Source of the DNA: Chrysochromulina parva
Lineage: Eukaryota > Haptophyta > Prymnesiales > Chrysochromulinaceae
Assembly: GCA_002887195.1 (NCBI GenBank)
Contig: PJAB01000455.1
Location: 1 to 26,369, forward strand
DNA length: 26,369 bases
Direction: 5' to 3'
Position 1 is the stretch's first letter, and every line of letters starts with the position of its first letter. The notes under the pieces are model-generated. The model did not search any database and was not told the DNA's origin. It saw only the letters and a list, made by a program, of their open reading frames with translations. The position numbers and the translations under genes were made by a program. Positions 7,321 through 17,516 of the stretch are shown piece by piece.

Positions 7321-10300
7321 ATGCATCCCTCATTGAGCGCCGCAGAGCTCGGTGTCATGAAGCTCCCTCCGCAGCCTTCTCGGCCGCGGGCCGTGGTGCC
7401 CTTTGGCGGCCCGATCGGTGCATGGGGTAGCCCTACGAAGATGCATGACGGAGGCGGCACTCAGCTGCCGTCTGCGGCGCGCGCAGTAGCGCCTCTGGAC
7501 GTCCCGCACCGCAATCCTCCCAGCCAGAAGGGCAACGTGCAGCTCATGCTCCCCCGCACTTCCACGCCTTACACAGACCTGAGCGTGAGCCGGCCCTTCA
7601 CGCCGGGCGATCTGCCGGCGCTGCCGGCCGCCAGTGGCTCGCCATATGATGAAGACCGCAAGCTGCGCCGCGAGGTCATCACGCTCCGTAAGCGAATCAA
7701 GGAGCTTGAGCAGCAGGTCACCGACCTGAACACGAGTCGCAAGCCCATCGACGTGGCCGTGCGCCAACGGCAGATCGACTCGGCATACGGGGTGGTGCGC
7801 CCAGGGGCCATGCCGCATCTCGACGGCTCGGGCGCCGTGGGCGAGACGAACGAGTGCACTCCCCCTAACGAGCTCGATCTGAAACTCGAGCAGGTGCAGC
7901 GCGAGTGGCAGGCGAAGCTGCGCGAGCTCACCGATCAGTACGAGCGACGTGTCGCGGACGGCGATCGTGAGAAGGAGACGACTCTCTCGCAGCTTCGCGT
8001 GATGAAGACGCAGGTGGGCGCCCTGAGCGGCTCGCTCGAGGAGTCCTCCGCCCGCTTCAGCAAGAAGGAGCGCGAGGCACGAGAAAAGGAGCGTCAAGCG
8101 CGCGTCGACCTGCTGCATCGTCAGGCCGGCAGGCGCATACGGAACCAGGGCATCATGTTCGGCTTCAACGCGTGGGCCGAGTACTGCTACGCGCGTGCGT
8201 ATGCGCTCGGCAAGCTGCGCGAGTGTGCCAACCGGCTACGCAAGGGCACGGCGGAAGCCTTCTACGGCTGGTTGTGCGTGACGCCCCCGATGACCCCTGA
8301 TGGCCCCTGAAGACATTTCTGTGATGACCCTTGATTGCCTTCTACGATTGCCATATTTCTAGGGTCTGCTCGGCCAACCGATAGGCCAACTGTCGCACAA
8401 CGTCAACCCCCGGACGACTCAGCCCGCATCCCATGCCTGAGACTCCGTCCCATGACGTGCAAGAGAGAGGCGCCGGCCCTGGCCACCTAAAGGCTTGCGA
8501 TTGGATCAAGACCGCCGGGGCCGGACTTGCCACATGCCGCGCCGCGCCACCTGGACGCTGCTCGCCGCTGCTTGCCGCTGCCGCTGCTGTCGTCGCCGCC
8601 CGCCGCCGCCGCCACCTTCTTGGCTCGACCTGCCTGCTACTGCCTGCCATGATCTCGGGTAGATCTCGGGCTGTGCTCCCCGCTGTCCTCCCCGCTGCAG
8701 CAGCCTCTCACGAACGGAAGTCCCCCTTGTGTTGCTTGCACGTGGCAGGCGCGTGCTCGAGAACGAGGCGATCAAGAAGCTGATGGGCGACAAGGTGCTC
8801 GAGAAGCGCTCGGTGCAGGCGCAGCTCGAGCACTGGAAAAGGGAGGCGGCGCAGACCGAGCACGAGCGTAAGCTGCTGCACGACCGAGTGAAGGAGCTCA
8901 GCAGCAGCCTAGACGAGGCCGAGTCTCAGCTGCGAGAGCAGGCACACGTGCTGAGCGAGCTCGACACGCATAAGGCGCGGCAGGAGAAATACTTTCGGAA
9001 CAAGCTCGAGCTTCTGCAGGTGGCGCACGAGGACGATACCAAAGGCCTCAGCGAGCGCGTGCGGGAGCTCACCGCGACGCTCACGGCCAAGGAGCACGAA
9101 TACGCGACGCTCCTCGGCAAGAGTACCTCGCCAGAGCAGCTGATCGCCGAGAACAAGCGCTGTCTGGAGCAGGCCGCCCTCGCCGATGAGCGACGCCTCG
9201 AGGCGGAGGCGGAGGCGGCGAAGCAGGTCGCTGCTTGCGTCTGATTGCGTCTGATTGCGTCTGATTGCGTCTGATTGCGTCTGTATTGCGTCTGATTGCG
9301 TCTGTATTGCGTCTGATTGCGTCGAGGCGGAAGCGGAGGCGGAGAATCAGATAGCCTTTCACACGGAGCTGATTGCGGCCCACGTGCGTCTGATGGCGTC
9401 TGATGGCGTCTGATGGCGTCTGATGGCGTCTGATGGCGTCTGATCACCCCTTGTTTGGCAGGTGGCCTCGCACAAGACGCTGCTCGAGAAGCTGCTTGAA
9501 CAGCAGCGCGCCAAGTTTGATCAGTGGCAGGCTGGCTGCACGTGCCAGTATGCAGCGCGGCGCGAGGCGGCGCTGCAGGTACCAGTGCCTCGGAGTGCCT
9601 CTGAACACCTCTGAGTATTTCCGAGTGCCGCTGTTTTGCCACACTGACGATGGCTGATATTGCCGTCTTGGCCGCGCCTCAGGCGGAGTTTGAAAAGCAG
9701 CGGCTCGAGCGGCTCGAGCTCATGCACAAGCAGAGTGCACGCCGTCTGATGCATGTGGGGCTGTCGAGTGCCTTCTCAGGATGGTGTGAGTTTTGGGTGG
9801 CTAAGACGTACGCCATCGAGCAGCTGATGGCCACTGAGTGCCACTGAGTGCAGAGCCGCCGAGTGCCACCAAGTTCCTCTGAAGGCCTGTGAGTGCCTCT
9901 GAACGCCTCTGAGAGCCTCTGAGTGCTCTCCTCATCAGGTACGCGATGGGACGGCTACGCGAGGTGGCGAATCGTCTCAAGTCCCCCGAGCTCCAGCATG
10001 CATTCGCGCACTGGCTCAAGCGGTTGCATGCAACGGTCGCGGCACATCTGCGCGCGGAGGCCCAGATGAAGGCCGAGCTACTCACCGAGGAGGGCCGAAA
10101 GATCCAGCGACTCGAGGAGGCGCTCACGAAGGCGCTCGGTGCTCTCGCGGTGGTGACCGACGAGAGGAAGGCTCTCGCCCAGCAGTGTGCGCAGCTCGAT
10201 GGCGGGCTTGCGATGGAGGCACTGGCCAAGGAGGAGGCCGAGGCGAAGGCCAAAAGGGAGCGCATTGAGCTCATGCACAAGCAGGTGCGCCTGATAGGCT

Positions 10301-13300
10301 CTGAGTGCGTCTGATGGGCTACGAGTGCGTCTGATTATCATTGATGGAGCGCCTCTTACCCCTGCACCCGCGCAGATGGTGCGGCGCATGATGAACGCAG
10401 GCATCACGCGCGGCTGGTCCGTCTGGGTGGACACATGGCGTGCTAAGTCCTCCGCGCTCGCGAAGCTGCGCGCGTGCGGCAACCGGCTTCGTGCACCGGA
10501 GGTGACCCAATTCTTCGACTTCTGGCGCCTAGACGTCCTTCACCTCAAGGCGGCGCGCGAGGCGAAGGCAGCACACGAGCGCGAGGTGCAAGCAGCCCAG
10601 GCTCGCATGGACCTACTCTCGCAACTCGATCGGATGAAGGCGGATTACGAGAGGCGGCTCGCCGCCTCGGAGGCCGAGAGGATGGCCCTCCATGCGAAGC
10701 TGCTCGTACTGGACGGCGGCCAATCGCAGATGGAGGCCATGCTCGAGGCTCAGGTGAGATTATGGGCGCTGATGATACCTCTGATGATCACCTCTGATGA
10801 TCACCTCTGAGGGCCTCTGATGGCCTCTGATCCTTTCTGACGAGACCGCTGATGACCTCTGATGACCTCTGATGACCGCAGGCGAAGATGGAGAGGGAGC
10901 GCCGTATCGAGCTGATGCGCCGGCAGAGCGGCAGGCGCTTCATGAACGTGGGGCTCACCCGAGGCTTCATCGCCATCCAGCAGTGCGCCCAGGCGCGACG
11001 GCATGCCATGCATCAGCTCAGGCAGACTGCTCGGCAACTCAAGGCGTCCGCCCTCTCGAGCGCGTGGAGCTTCTGGGCTGAGGGAGCCGCCACGGCGCGC
11101 GCGACCAGGGAGCAGAAGGCCTTGCGAGCTCAGATGGCGAAGGAGTCGGGGCTCAAGGGGGATGCTCTGACGAAATCCGAGCGGCTTCAGAAGCAGGTTC
11201 GGTGGCGCGGATGATTGCCACTGATGGCCTCGGATGGTCCCTGATGACGAATTTGATTGCCACTGATTGCCTCATGACGAATTTGATTGCTACTGATTGC
11301 CTCATGACGAATTTGATTGCGACTCTTGACGCGTGATTGACTCGGACTGCAGGTGCACCATCTCGAGCGTCTGCTGAAGCAGGCCGAACTAGACAAGCAG
11401 GCGGCGCTCAAGCGACAGGCTGTGGAGTTCACAGGCTCGACGGAGGAGGTGCTTGCGATGCGCGCGGCCGCGGAGAAGGAAGAGCGGATCGAGCTGCTCC
11501 GTCGGCAGTCCGTGCGCAGGCTGCTCAACGCGGCGCTCGCCAACGGCTGGTCAGCGTGGGTCGAGCTTTGGGCGGCTCGCACGGACGCGAAGCGCAAGCT
11601 ACGGCTCGCAGCACGCTCGTTCCGTTCACCAGGCATCAGCGACGCCTTCGACGTGTGGTTTGCGGTCGTAGCCGCGCTGCAGCAGCGTCAGCGGCTACGG
11701 GAGGAGCGACGGAGATCCCTCGGGCTTGAAGGCAAGGCCCTCACCCTCTCTGAGCAGATGCAGCGCAAGTGCGCCGAGTACGAGCGGCGGCTGCAGGCGG
11801 CCGAGCTCGATAAGGAGACGGCGCTGAAGCGACAGCTGGTCGAACTGACTGGCACAGCGGACGAGGTGATGGCAATGCGGGCGGGGCAAGAGAGGGCGGC
11901 GAGGATCGAGCTGCTCCACCGACAGGTGAGTGGGACGTGCTGATGGCCTTTGATGAGCACCTTCGAGTGCGTCTTGTTGCGTTTGGATTGGCCCTGATTG
12001 GTTCTGAGGGCGCGCATCGAGCTGCTCTGCTGGTCGACTCTGCTGGCAGGTGGCCCGACGCATCTTAAGCCGCGGCCTCAGCGCTGGATGGTCCGCGTGG
12101 CATGACTTCTGGTCGGCACGCGCGTTCGCGTACGAGCGGCTGCGTGAGTGCGGCAATCGTCTCAAGGCGCCTGAGGTAGCGGGCATGTTCTCGTTCTGGA
12201 GTGCGGATGTGATTGAGAGCCGAGCTCGGATGGAGCTCAAGGCGCTCAAGAGGCGGGAAGACGCGCTCGCGTCGGGCCAATCGGCTCTCAAGGCGAGGAC
12301 CACTGATTGCCACTGATGACGACTCTGATTGCGCCACCGATGACGACAGATCCCACGGAGGTCGGACTGCTGAAGAGGAATATTCCATGAGGGGTCCAAC
12401 TGCTGAACGACGAGCATACCACTCATGGATCTCCCCTATCTCCCCGGATGGCTTCCCTCATCAGGTGGAGATAGAGAAGCTCAAGCTCGATCACGAGCGC
12501 GAGATCGCCGAGCTCCGGCTCGAGCACAAGAAGCATCTCGAGCGCCAGCTGACGGTGCTCACCGGCTCAGCGGAGCAGGTGAAGGCCATGCAGACGGAGC
12601 AGCAAAAGGAAGAGCGTATCGAGCGCATCCGCCAAAGGGTGCGTGCGTGCGTGCGTGCGTGCATGCGTGCGTGCGTGCGTGCGTGCTGCAGGCTGAGGAC
12701 GAGTGATGAAGATTGAGGACGATTGATACCCCCCCGCCTGATGATTTCTGATGGCCTCTGATGGAGCGCCGCATCGAGCTGTGCTGCTTCGTCGTCAGTC
12801 CGTGCGCAAGCTGCTTAACGCGGCGCTCGCCGACGGCTGGTCAGCGTGGGTCGACCTCTGGGTGGCTCGCAGCTACGCGCTCGCTCATCTGCGAGCGGTG
12901 GGAAACAAGCTCCGCTCGCCCGAAAAGGCAAGTGCCTGGTCTTTTTGGTCGAGCAGCATGCTCGAGGCGAAGCGCCTTGCTGAGCTCGCGAGGCTGGAGC
13001 GCGAGGGTGCATCTCTTGAGGCGCAGCTCCGGCGAGCTCGGCACGAGGCTCATCAGGCGGGCCTCGTCAATCTCGCGCACGAGGACGAGATCCGGGCGCT
13101 GCGCGACAAGCTCGCCGAGCTGGGCGGCGCGATGGGCGACGGCGCGAATGTCAAGTCGACCCTCGAGGAGCTCAGGTGATAGCCTCTGATTGCCACTGAT
13201 TGCCACTGATTGATCACTGATTGATCACTGATTGGCCACTGATTGATCACTGATTGGCCACTGATTGATTGACCACTGATTGGCCACTGATTGATTGACC

Positions 13301-14701
13301 ACTGATTGGCCACTGATTGGCCACTGATTGATCACTGATTGGCCACTGATTGGCCTCTGATTGGCCACTGATTGGCCACTGATTGGCCACTGATTGATCA
13401 CTGATTGGCCACTGATTGGCCTCTGATTGGCCTCTGGCCCTCATACGTGTCCACCCTCGAGGAGCGTCCTCTCAGGCGCGCCTATGAGGCCGAGAAGGCC
13501 AAGCATGCCGAGGCCGCGGCGGCGGCGGTGGAGGCGGAGCGCCTTCGCGTCGAGTCGGAGGCAGATGCGGAGAGGAGGCGTGTCGAGAGCCAAAAGCTCT
13601 TGGAGCGCCTCCTTGCCGAGCAGCGGCGCAAGCTCGAGGGGCAGTCCGAGAGGCTCGGGGCGGACGCGCTCCACGCCGAGCGGCTTCAAAAGGAGAGGCT
13701 CGAGAGGGAGTTGACGAAACACGCGGCCGAGCTCAAGGCGGCTAAGGTGGAGCTGCAGGCGCTCAAGCTGGCCGCCGCGGCCAAGCAGCGGGAGGCGCAG
13801 GCGACGCTCGAGAAGATGAGGGAGGAGGCCGAGGCCGCGCAGCGTGGCCTAGAGAGCGAATCGAATCGGATCCGCAAGGAGTTGAGTGCGACGAGTTCAC
13901 GGCTCGCCGCTGAGAAGGAGGGGCGGCAGGGCGCAGAGGCCAAGGCAACTGCCGAGGAGAAGGGGCGCCTGGCGGCCGAGAAGGAGCTTGCTGCGGTGCT
14001 CGCGAAGGCACAGTGGAACGCCGCATGTGCTGAGAAGGCGGAGGCAGCGCACGTGGCGACGATCAAGGCGCTCAAGGAAGAGCTCAAGGAAGAGCTCAAG
14101 GCGGCGCAGAAAGACAAATCCCCACGCCACGCGCGCCCACCCAAGGAACGCGGCAGGGGCTCGCGGTCGCTGCCCGGGGGCTTCGATTTCGAGGAAGGTC
14201 CTTTCGCCCCACCCGTCTCGGTGCAGCTCGCGACCGCGCTGCGCAAGAACGCGGGCAAGGTGCTCGATTTGTTCCGTGATTGGGACACGGACGGGGATGG
14301 CCAGGTGCATGTGAATGTGAATGTGAATGTGAATGTGAATGTGATTGGGACACGGACGGGGATGGCCAGGTGCAGCCGCGACGAGCTCCACTGATTTACC
14401 ACTGATTGCCTATGAGCACAGCCCTTATTTGGCAATGTGTTCCTATATTTGGCAGGTGAGTCGTGCGGAATTCCACGAGGCAATGGGCGCTCTCGGTCTT
14501 GAAGTGCCGAGCGCCGAAATTGACACCCTCTTTAGTGAGTGGGATAGGGACGGCGGCGGCAGCCTTGACTTTACCGAGCTCAAGAAGATTCTGAGCCAAT
14601 CAGCGCCGCCCACGCCGCTGCAGCAGGCTGGCAATGCCGTCAAGAATGGGCAAGCCTTCATCAAGGGGGCTGGCTCAAAGGCCAAGGTGCCCCAAACATG
14701 A
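7321..14701 (+). CDS. Giant coiled-coil protein with seven SFI1-like repeats and a C-terminal EF-hand pair
   Basis: My 14-exon model: 7321-8273, 8749-9226, 9351-9383, 9462-9578, 9683-9807, 9939-10284, 10376-10753, 10882-11196, 11353-11925, 12050-12292, 12465-12638, 12799-13175, 13476-14304, 14456-14701. It splices in frame to about 1,728 residues. Residues 1-105 are Pro-rich and disordered, then coiled coil. Seven units of about 60 residues follow (near 262, 533, 674, 815, 955, 1095 and 1238), each patterned RIELLHRQ-x-x-RR-L..GW-x-x-W....A..LRECANRLRSPE....F-x-F-W. This W-centred helical pattern resembles SFI1/centrin-binding repeats. A long Lys/Glu coiled coil leads to two canonical EF loops, 1641-1652 (DTDGDGQ-VSRAE, joined by the last intron) and 1677-1688 (DRDGGGSLDFTE). 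A basal-body or cytoskeletal Ca2+-responsive scaffold is likely by analogy. Exon 3 has an alternative in-frame acceptor at 9327. Confidence 0.78.
8274..8748 (+). repeat. SFI1-like gene intron 1 (largest, 475 nt)
   Basis: A phase-2 intron joining ...FYGWL to RVLENEA. It begins with CTGATGGC-type units, then becomes GC-rich with CCGCTGCTGC runs near 8560-8610. Reading frames inside are low-complexity and I see no cryptic exon. Confidence 0.65.
9227..9350 (+). repeat. Intron 2 of the SFI1-like gene: GCGTCTGATT array
   Basis: Tandem GTCTGATTGC units occupy about 9237-9322. The 3' end, about 9323-9350, is a near copy of the preceding exon end: CGAGGCGGAAGCGGAGG followed by CGGAGAATCAG against exon CGAGGCGGAGGCGGAGG followed by CGGCGAAGCAG. 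The acceptor at 9350 leaves a 33-nt exon; an acceptor at 9326 would also keep frame. Confidence 0.65.
9384..9461 (+). repeat. Intron 3 of the SFI1-like gene: GTCTGATGGC array
   Basis: A 78-nt phase-0 intron filled by about seven units of GTCTGATGGC, then CCCCTTGTTTGGCAG at the acceptor. The TTTGGCAG terminus recurs in other introns of the window. Confidence 0.75.
9808..9938 (+). repeat. Intron 5 of the SFI1-like gene, starts with a copy of the downstream exon
   Basis: A phase-2 intron. Its first bases, GTACGCCAT, match the start of the next exon, GTACGCGAT. Translated in frame, the intron start gives TYAIEQL against TYAMGRL in the exon. The body is TCTGAGTGCC/GCCTCTGA units and the end is CTCATCAG. 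Confidence 0.7.
10754..10881 (+). repeat. Intron 7 of the SFI1-like gene: CTCTGATGACC array
   Basis: A 128-nt phase-0 intron made almost entirely of CTCTGATGA(C/T)CA and CTCTGATGGC units on the sense strand, ending GATGACCGCAG. Confidence 0.75.
11197..11352 (+). repeat. Intron 8 of the SFI1-like gene with a 30-bp-scale repeat
   Basis: The word CTCATGACGAATTTGATTGC occurs twice, near 11272 and 11302, with a shorter GATGACGAATTTGATTGCC copy near 11242. The units therefore repeat at about 30 bp, a higher-order form of the CTGATTGCC array. Confidence 0.7.
12293..12464 (+). repeat. Intron 10 of the SFI1-like gene, GC-AG type
   Basis: Frame continuity (ALK to VEIEKLK) requires a donor at CTCAAG|GCGAGG; no usable GT lies nearby. 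The body has CACTGATTGC and GATGACGA units, and the end is GGATGGCTTCCCTCATCAG. The last 18 bases are identical to the 3' end of an RBBP5 intron at 20976-20993. Confidence 0.65.
12639..12798 (+). repeat. Intron 11 of the SFI1-like gene: GTGC repeat and a frameshifted exon relic
   Basis: It starts with a (GTGC)n tract (12639-12682). Its 3' end, 12764-12798, resembles the RIELLLRRQ coding segment that precedes every SFI1-like repeat, but two extra bases (TG) break the frame. Confidence 0.7.
13176..13475 (+). repeat. Intron 12 of the SFI1-like gene: 22-copy CTGATTGGCCA satellite
   Basis: A 300-nt phase-2 intron. I count 22 CTGATT motifs between 13184 and 13434, in units of about 12-17 nt (CTGATTGGCCA, CTGATTGATCA and CTGATTGATTGACCA). 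The last 27 nt (13449-13475) copy the upstream exon end: CCACCCTCGAGGAGC against exon CGACCCTCGAGGAGC, then a 6-nt insert and CTCAG. Confidence 0.88.
14305..14455 (+). repeat. Intron 13 of the SFI1-like gene containing a duplicated EF-hand loop
   Basis: A 34-nt exon/intron junction segment (14276-14309) is repeated without change at 14341-14374, 65 nt downstream. Between them is exactly (GTGAAT)5 at 14311-14340. Bases 14374-14388 then encode SRDEL, a relative of the SRAEF at the start of the next exon. The intron ends in TATATTTGGCAG. Confidence 0.85.
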
Positions 14702-15152
14702 CGGCGGTGCTGGGCAAGTACTGGGCAAGAAGGAGGTCGGCGGCGGTGTGGATGGGCTTTGAGAGGTTTTGCGGCGCGTGAGCAGGCCGTTTTGGGCCGG
14801 GCAGCCGCCAGCAACAAAGTCAAAGCAGTTCGAACGTCGAGACGCGTTGTCTTGCATTTGGTGCCTTCTTCTGTACCCTCCGTTTCGAGAATGTATACGT
14901 AACTCGATTGGGTCCATGTTGTAAACGAGTATCATGTTGGGCCGACTGCGTACATGTAATAGACCGCAGGCAGCATGGCTGCCGGGCGAGCGTCGAGAAA
15001 GCATCGAGGGACTGGAGTGGCGTGAATGGTGTGCACATTCAGAGTTGTGTGAACATATTTGGGGAGGCACGAGGAAAATACATGCAAAACATGTTACATC
15101 GGTTTCAGATTAGTTTGAAGTGACTTTGAAGCGCGGTGCGCGCCGCGGAGCC
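14702..15152. other. Intergenic region between two EF-hand genes
   Basis: These 451 bp hold the 3' UTR of the SFI1-like gene and the promoter of the next gene, both on the plus strand. TGTAA occurs at about 14929 and 14955, which could serve as polyadenylation signals of the type known from green algae; that is weak inference. The region is less GC-rich than the coding flanks. No gene is supported. Confidence 0.4.
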
Positions 15153-15966
15153 ATGGCAGAGCTCGTGCTCGGCGCGAAGCTGCTACGGTGGACCGCGCCT
15201 TGGATGGACAGGGCGCGAGCCAAGGTCAAGCACGCCGAGCTGCAGCGGGAGGCCGAGCAAGCGTTGCGGGAGAGGCTCCGGCCAATCTTCGACGCTTACG
15301 ACAAGGACAAGAGCGGATCCATATCAAAGCGCGAGCTGAAAAAGATGATGAAGAAGGCCAAACTCCTCGATATGACCGACGCGAAGATTGCAGCCATGAT
15401 GGCCGAGGCTGGCGGCAGCGACGGGCATCTTGACTTTGAGGGGTTTGTTCGGTGCGCAGTCGCAGGGGGCCTTGGAGCCCTCGCAGTCACCGAGGTCGAC
15501 GATGCGAGAAAGGCCGCATCGACCAACTACCTCCAGCAAGGGGACGCGGACCTTTCGACGAGTGAGGTCTTCCACGTGCGGCAGAAGCTACGGCGGGATG
15601 CGCTCGTCTTGAACGCGCTGCAGCCGTGGTGGACGGCGGCCGTGGCGACTGCTCGAGTGCGTCGACCCGATGCCATCGAACTGACGCAGGCCGACTACGT
15701 GTGCATCTACGAGCAGATCTACCTCGACCTCGTGGGCGACGACCCGAAGGATGCCGAGCTCGAGGCCAACAGCTCATGGGTTGATGACACGGGCGGTGGG
15801 AGCGTGATGACGCGCGTCATCTTCTTTGATTCGCTCTTCGAGCTCGTCGACGTTTATGCGAAGACGACCGAGCGTCGTGAGTATGCTAAGATCCTTCGCG
15901 AGCTGCTCGAGCGCGTCATCAATCCCGACGGTACGATCGGTCATCACAAGCCTCTCTACATCGAGC

Positions 15967-16009
<43 letters not shown>

Positions 16010-17516
16010 TCCGCCGCTACCGCCACATCCAGCGCCCCCGCCGGGAAAAAGCATAAAGCGCTATCGTCCTCCGCCTGCGCCATTGCCTCCGCTGCAGCCG
16101 TCGCCGTCTCGGGCACGGCCGGAGAAGGAAGCTCCTGCGTCACCCATCCTCCTCAAGGGAGGCTACCGCGTCGCCTTCGGCGCGACGACGCGGGATGAGC
16201 CGTACGGACGAGAGGAGATCTCGGCTCCGAGCTCACTCGACTACGCGCCGGTGTTCTCGAGTATGGGCTCTGGCTCCTCGAGTCGCGCCGGTGGTGGATG
16301 GGGCAGTGGACCACCTGCGCTCACGCCGAGCCGCCACCCCTCTGTGACGCTCTCGGAGTCACCTCAGGAGGAGCCAACCCTCTTGCCCGCCCTCGGCCAC
16401 ACGCGGAGTAGCCTGAACGCTCGCTGCCCCGGTGACGAGACGGTCTCTACTATACTCGGAAGTGGTCCTTCTCACGAAACCGACGAGGGCGGCTGGGGCG
16501 CAGCTAGCAGCATGGGCATCGACATCCCTCTGGGCTCCATCTGGGAGGCGAGTCCCTCGCGCCCGTTGTCAGCGAGCTCGAGGGAGATTGTGAATGCAGA
16601 GCTCGCCGATGCTCTGCTCCACGACCGCACCGCGTTCACACCCGAGGAGATGGACCTCTTGGGCATCTCGGAGGTGCATCCAGACAGCTTTGTGACGATC
16701 GGGCTACCCGGCCACGAGCGGTACTTCCGGCCTGTGAAGCTCACGGCCGGGGGCATTCTCCTTGCGTGGTCGATGCGTCAGCCACGGCGCCGGCTGTCAG
16801 CCTGGTGGGCCGTGGGCACGCCACCCAGCAGCAGCACTGAGATGGCGCCCGAGATGGCGCCCGAGTTTGTGACCGAAACGGCGCTCCCAACGGCGACTTG
16901 GGACCAAACCTGGGTTCCATCTGTTCAGGAGGAGGGACAGCTTGCATTCCGAAGCTCCTTGTCCTGCCCTACCAACGCCTTCCCGGGCTATGGGCAGCAG
17001 ACAAAGGAGCGGGCGCTCTACACGGCGCAGCGCCCGCCGCACTTGCCTCCGGTCCTGGAGCCTCGATCTCCCGCCCTCAAGATGGCGAATCTCGCTCCGC
17101 TCCCCCTTGGCCGGGCCCGAAGCGGCTCTCAAGCTGCGCCACCTCGCGCATCGACCGTCCCTGCACCGGACAGCCTCGACGTCTTGTGGCGGCGACGCAC
17201 CGGACTGGCCACTCCAAGTGCCAACAGGCGTGTGAATGAGCGACTTGCCCTCAGCCGGCTCCTGAGCGATGCTGGTTCGCCAGTTGCGCGTCTGCGCCCC
17301 TCACAGCTCAAAGGGGCGGTTGACGAATATTGGCCTCGGCCTGCGACTCAGGCCCGGCCGATGCCGCGCATCGTACCCACCATGGCTAGCCCCATCGTGC
17401 CCACCGGCGGCTCTTCGATTCTCCAACGGCCGTCTATGGTGACAAGCGCCGCGCCCTCGGGCTTGTTTGAGGTCAACCTCTCTCCATGTCAGAGGTTGCT
17501 CCATGGCAGTTGGTAG
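15153..17516 (+). CDS. EF-hand protein with polyproline tract and long disordered C-terminus
   Basis: An intronless frame of 787 residues from an ATG in a good context (GCCATGG); the upstream extension to 15120 starts with GTG. Residues 43-101 form an EF-hand pair. The first loop, 50-61 (DKDKSGSISKRE), is canonical. The second (GGSDGHLDFEG, about 87-97) lacks the Asp at position 1 and the Glu at position 12, so it probably does not bind Ca2+. A helical domain to about 260 (PWWTAAVATARVRRP, YVCIYEQIYLDL, VIFFDSLFELVDVYAKTTE, EYAKILRELLERVI) is conserved-looking, but I cannot name it. A run of about 17 Pro encoded by (CCG)n follows, then about 450 Ser/Pro/Gly-rich residues of low order. Polyproline is a known ligand of profilin, WW and SH3 domains, so a cytoskeletal link is possible. 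Confidence 0.8.
15964..16045 (+). repeat. (CCG)n tract encoding polyproline
   Basis: A nearly pure CCG run inside the EF-hand gene, encoding about 17 consecutive Pro, then LPPHPAPPP. Such runs are length-variable and prone to slippage. Confidence 0.85.

Noticed and set aside
8433..8783. Possible extra exon in the 475-nt intron
   Set aside because: The frame is low-complexity Ala/Arg from CCGCTG runs, and adding it would break the clean FYGWL-RVLENEA junction.
13176..13475. Minus-strand frames made of NQWPISGQS-like repeats (13053-13444)
   Set aside because: Translation of the intronic satellite; the protein repetition comes from the DNA repeat.
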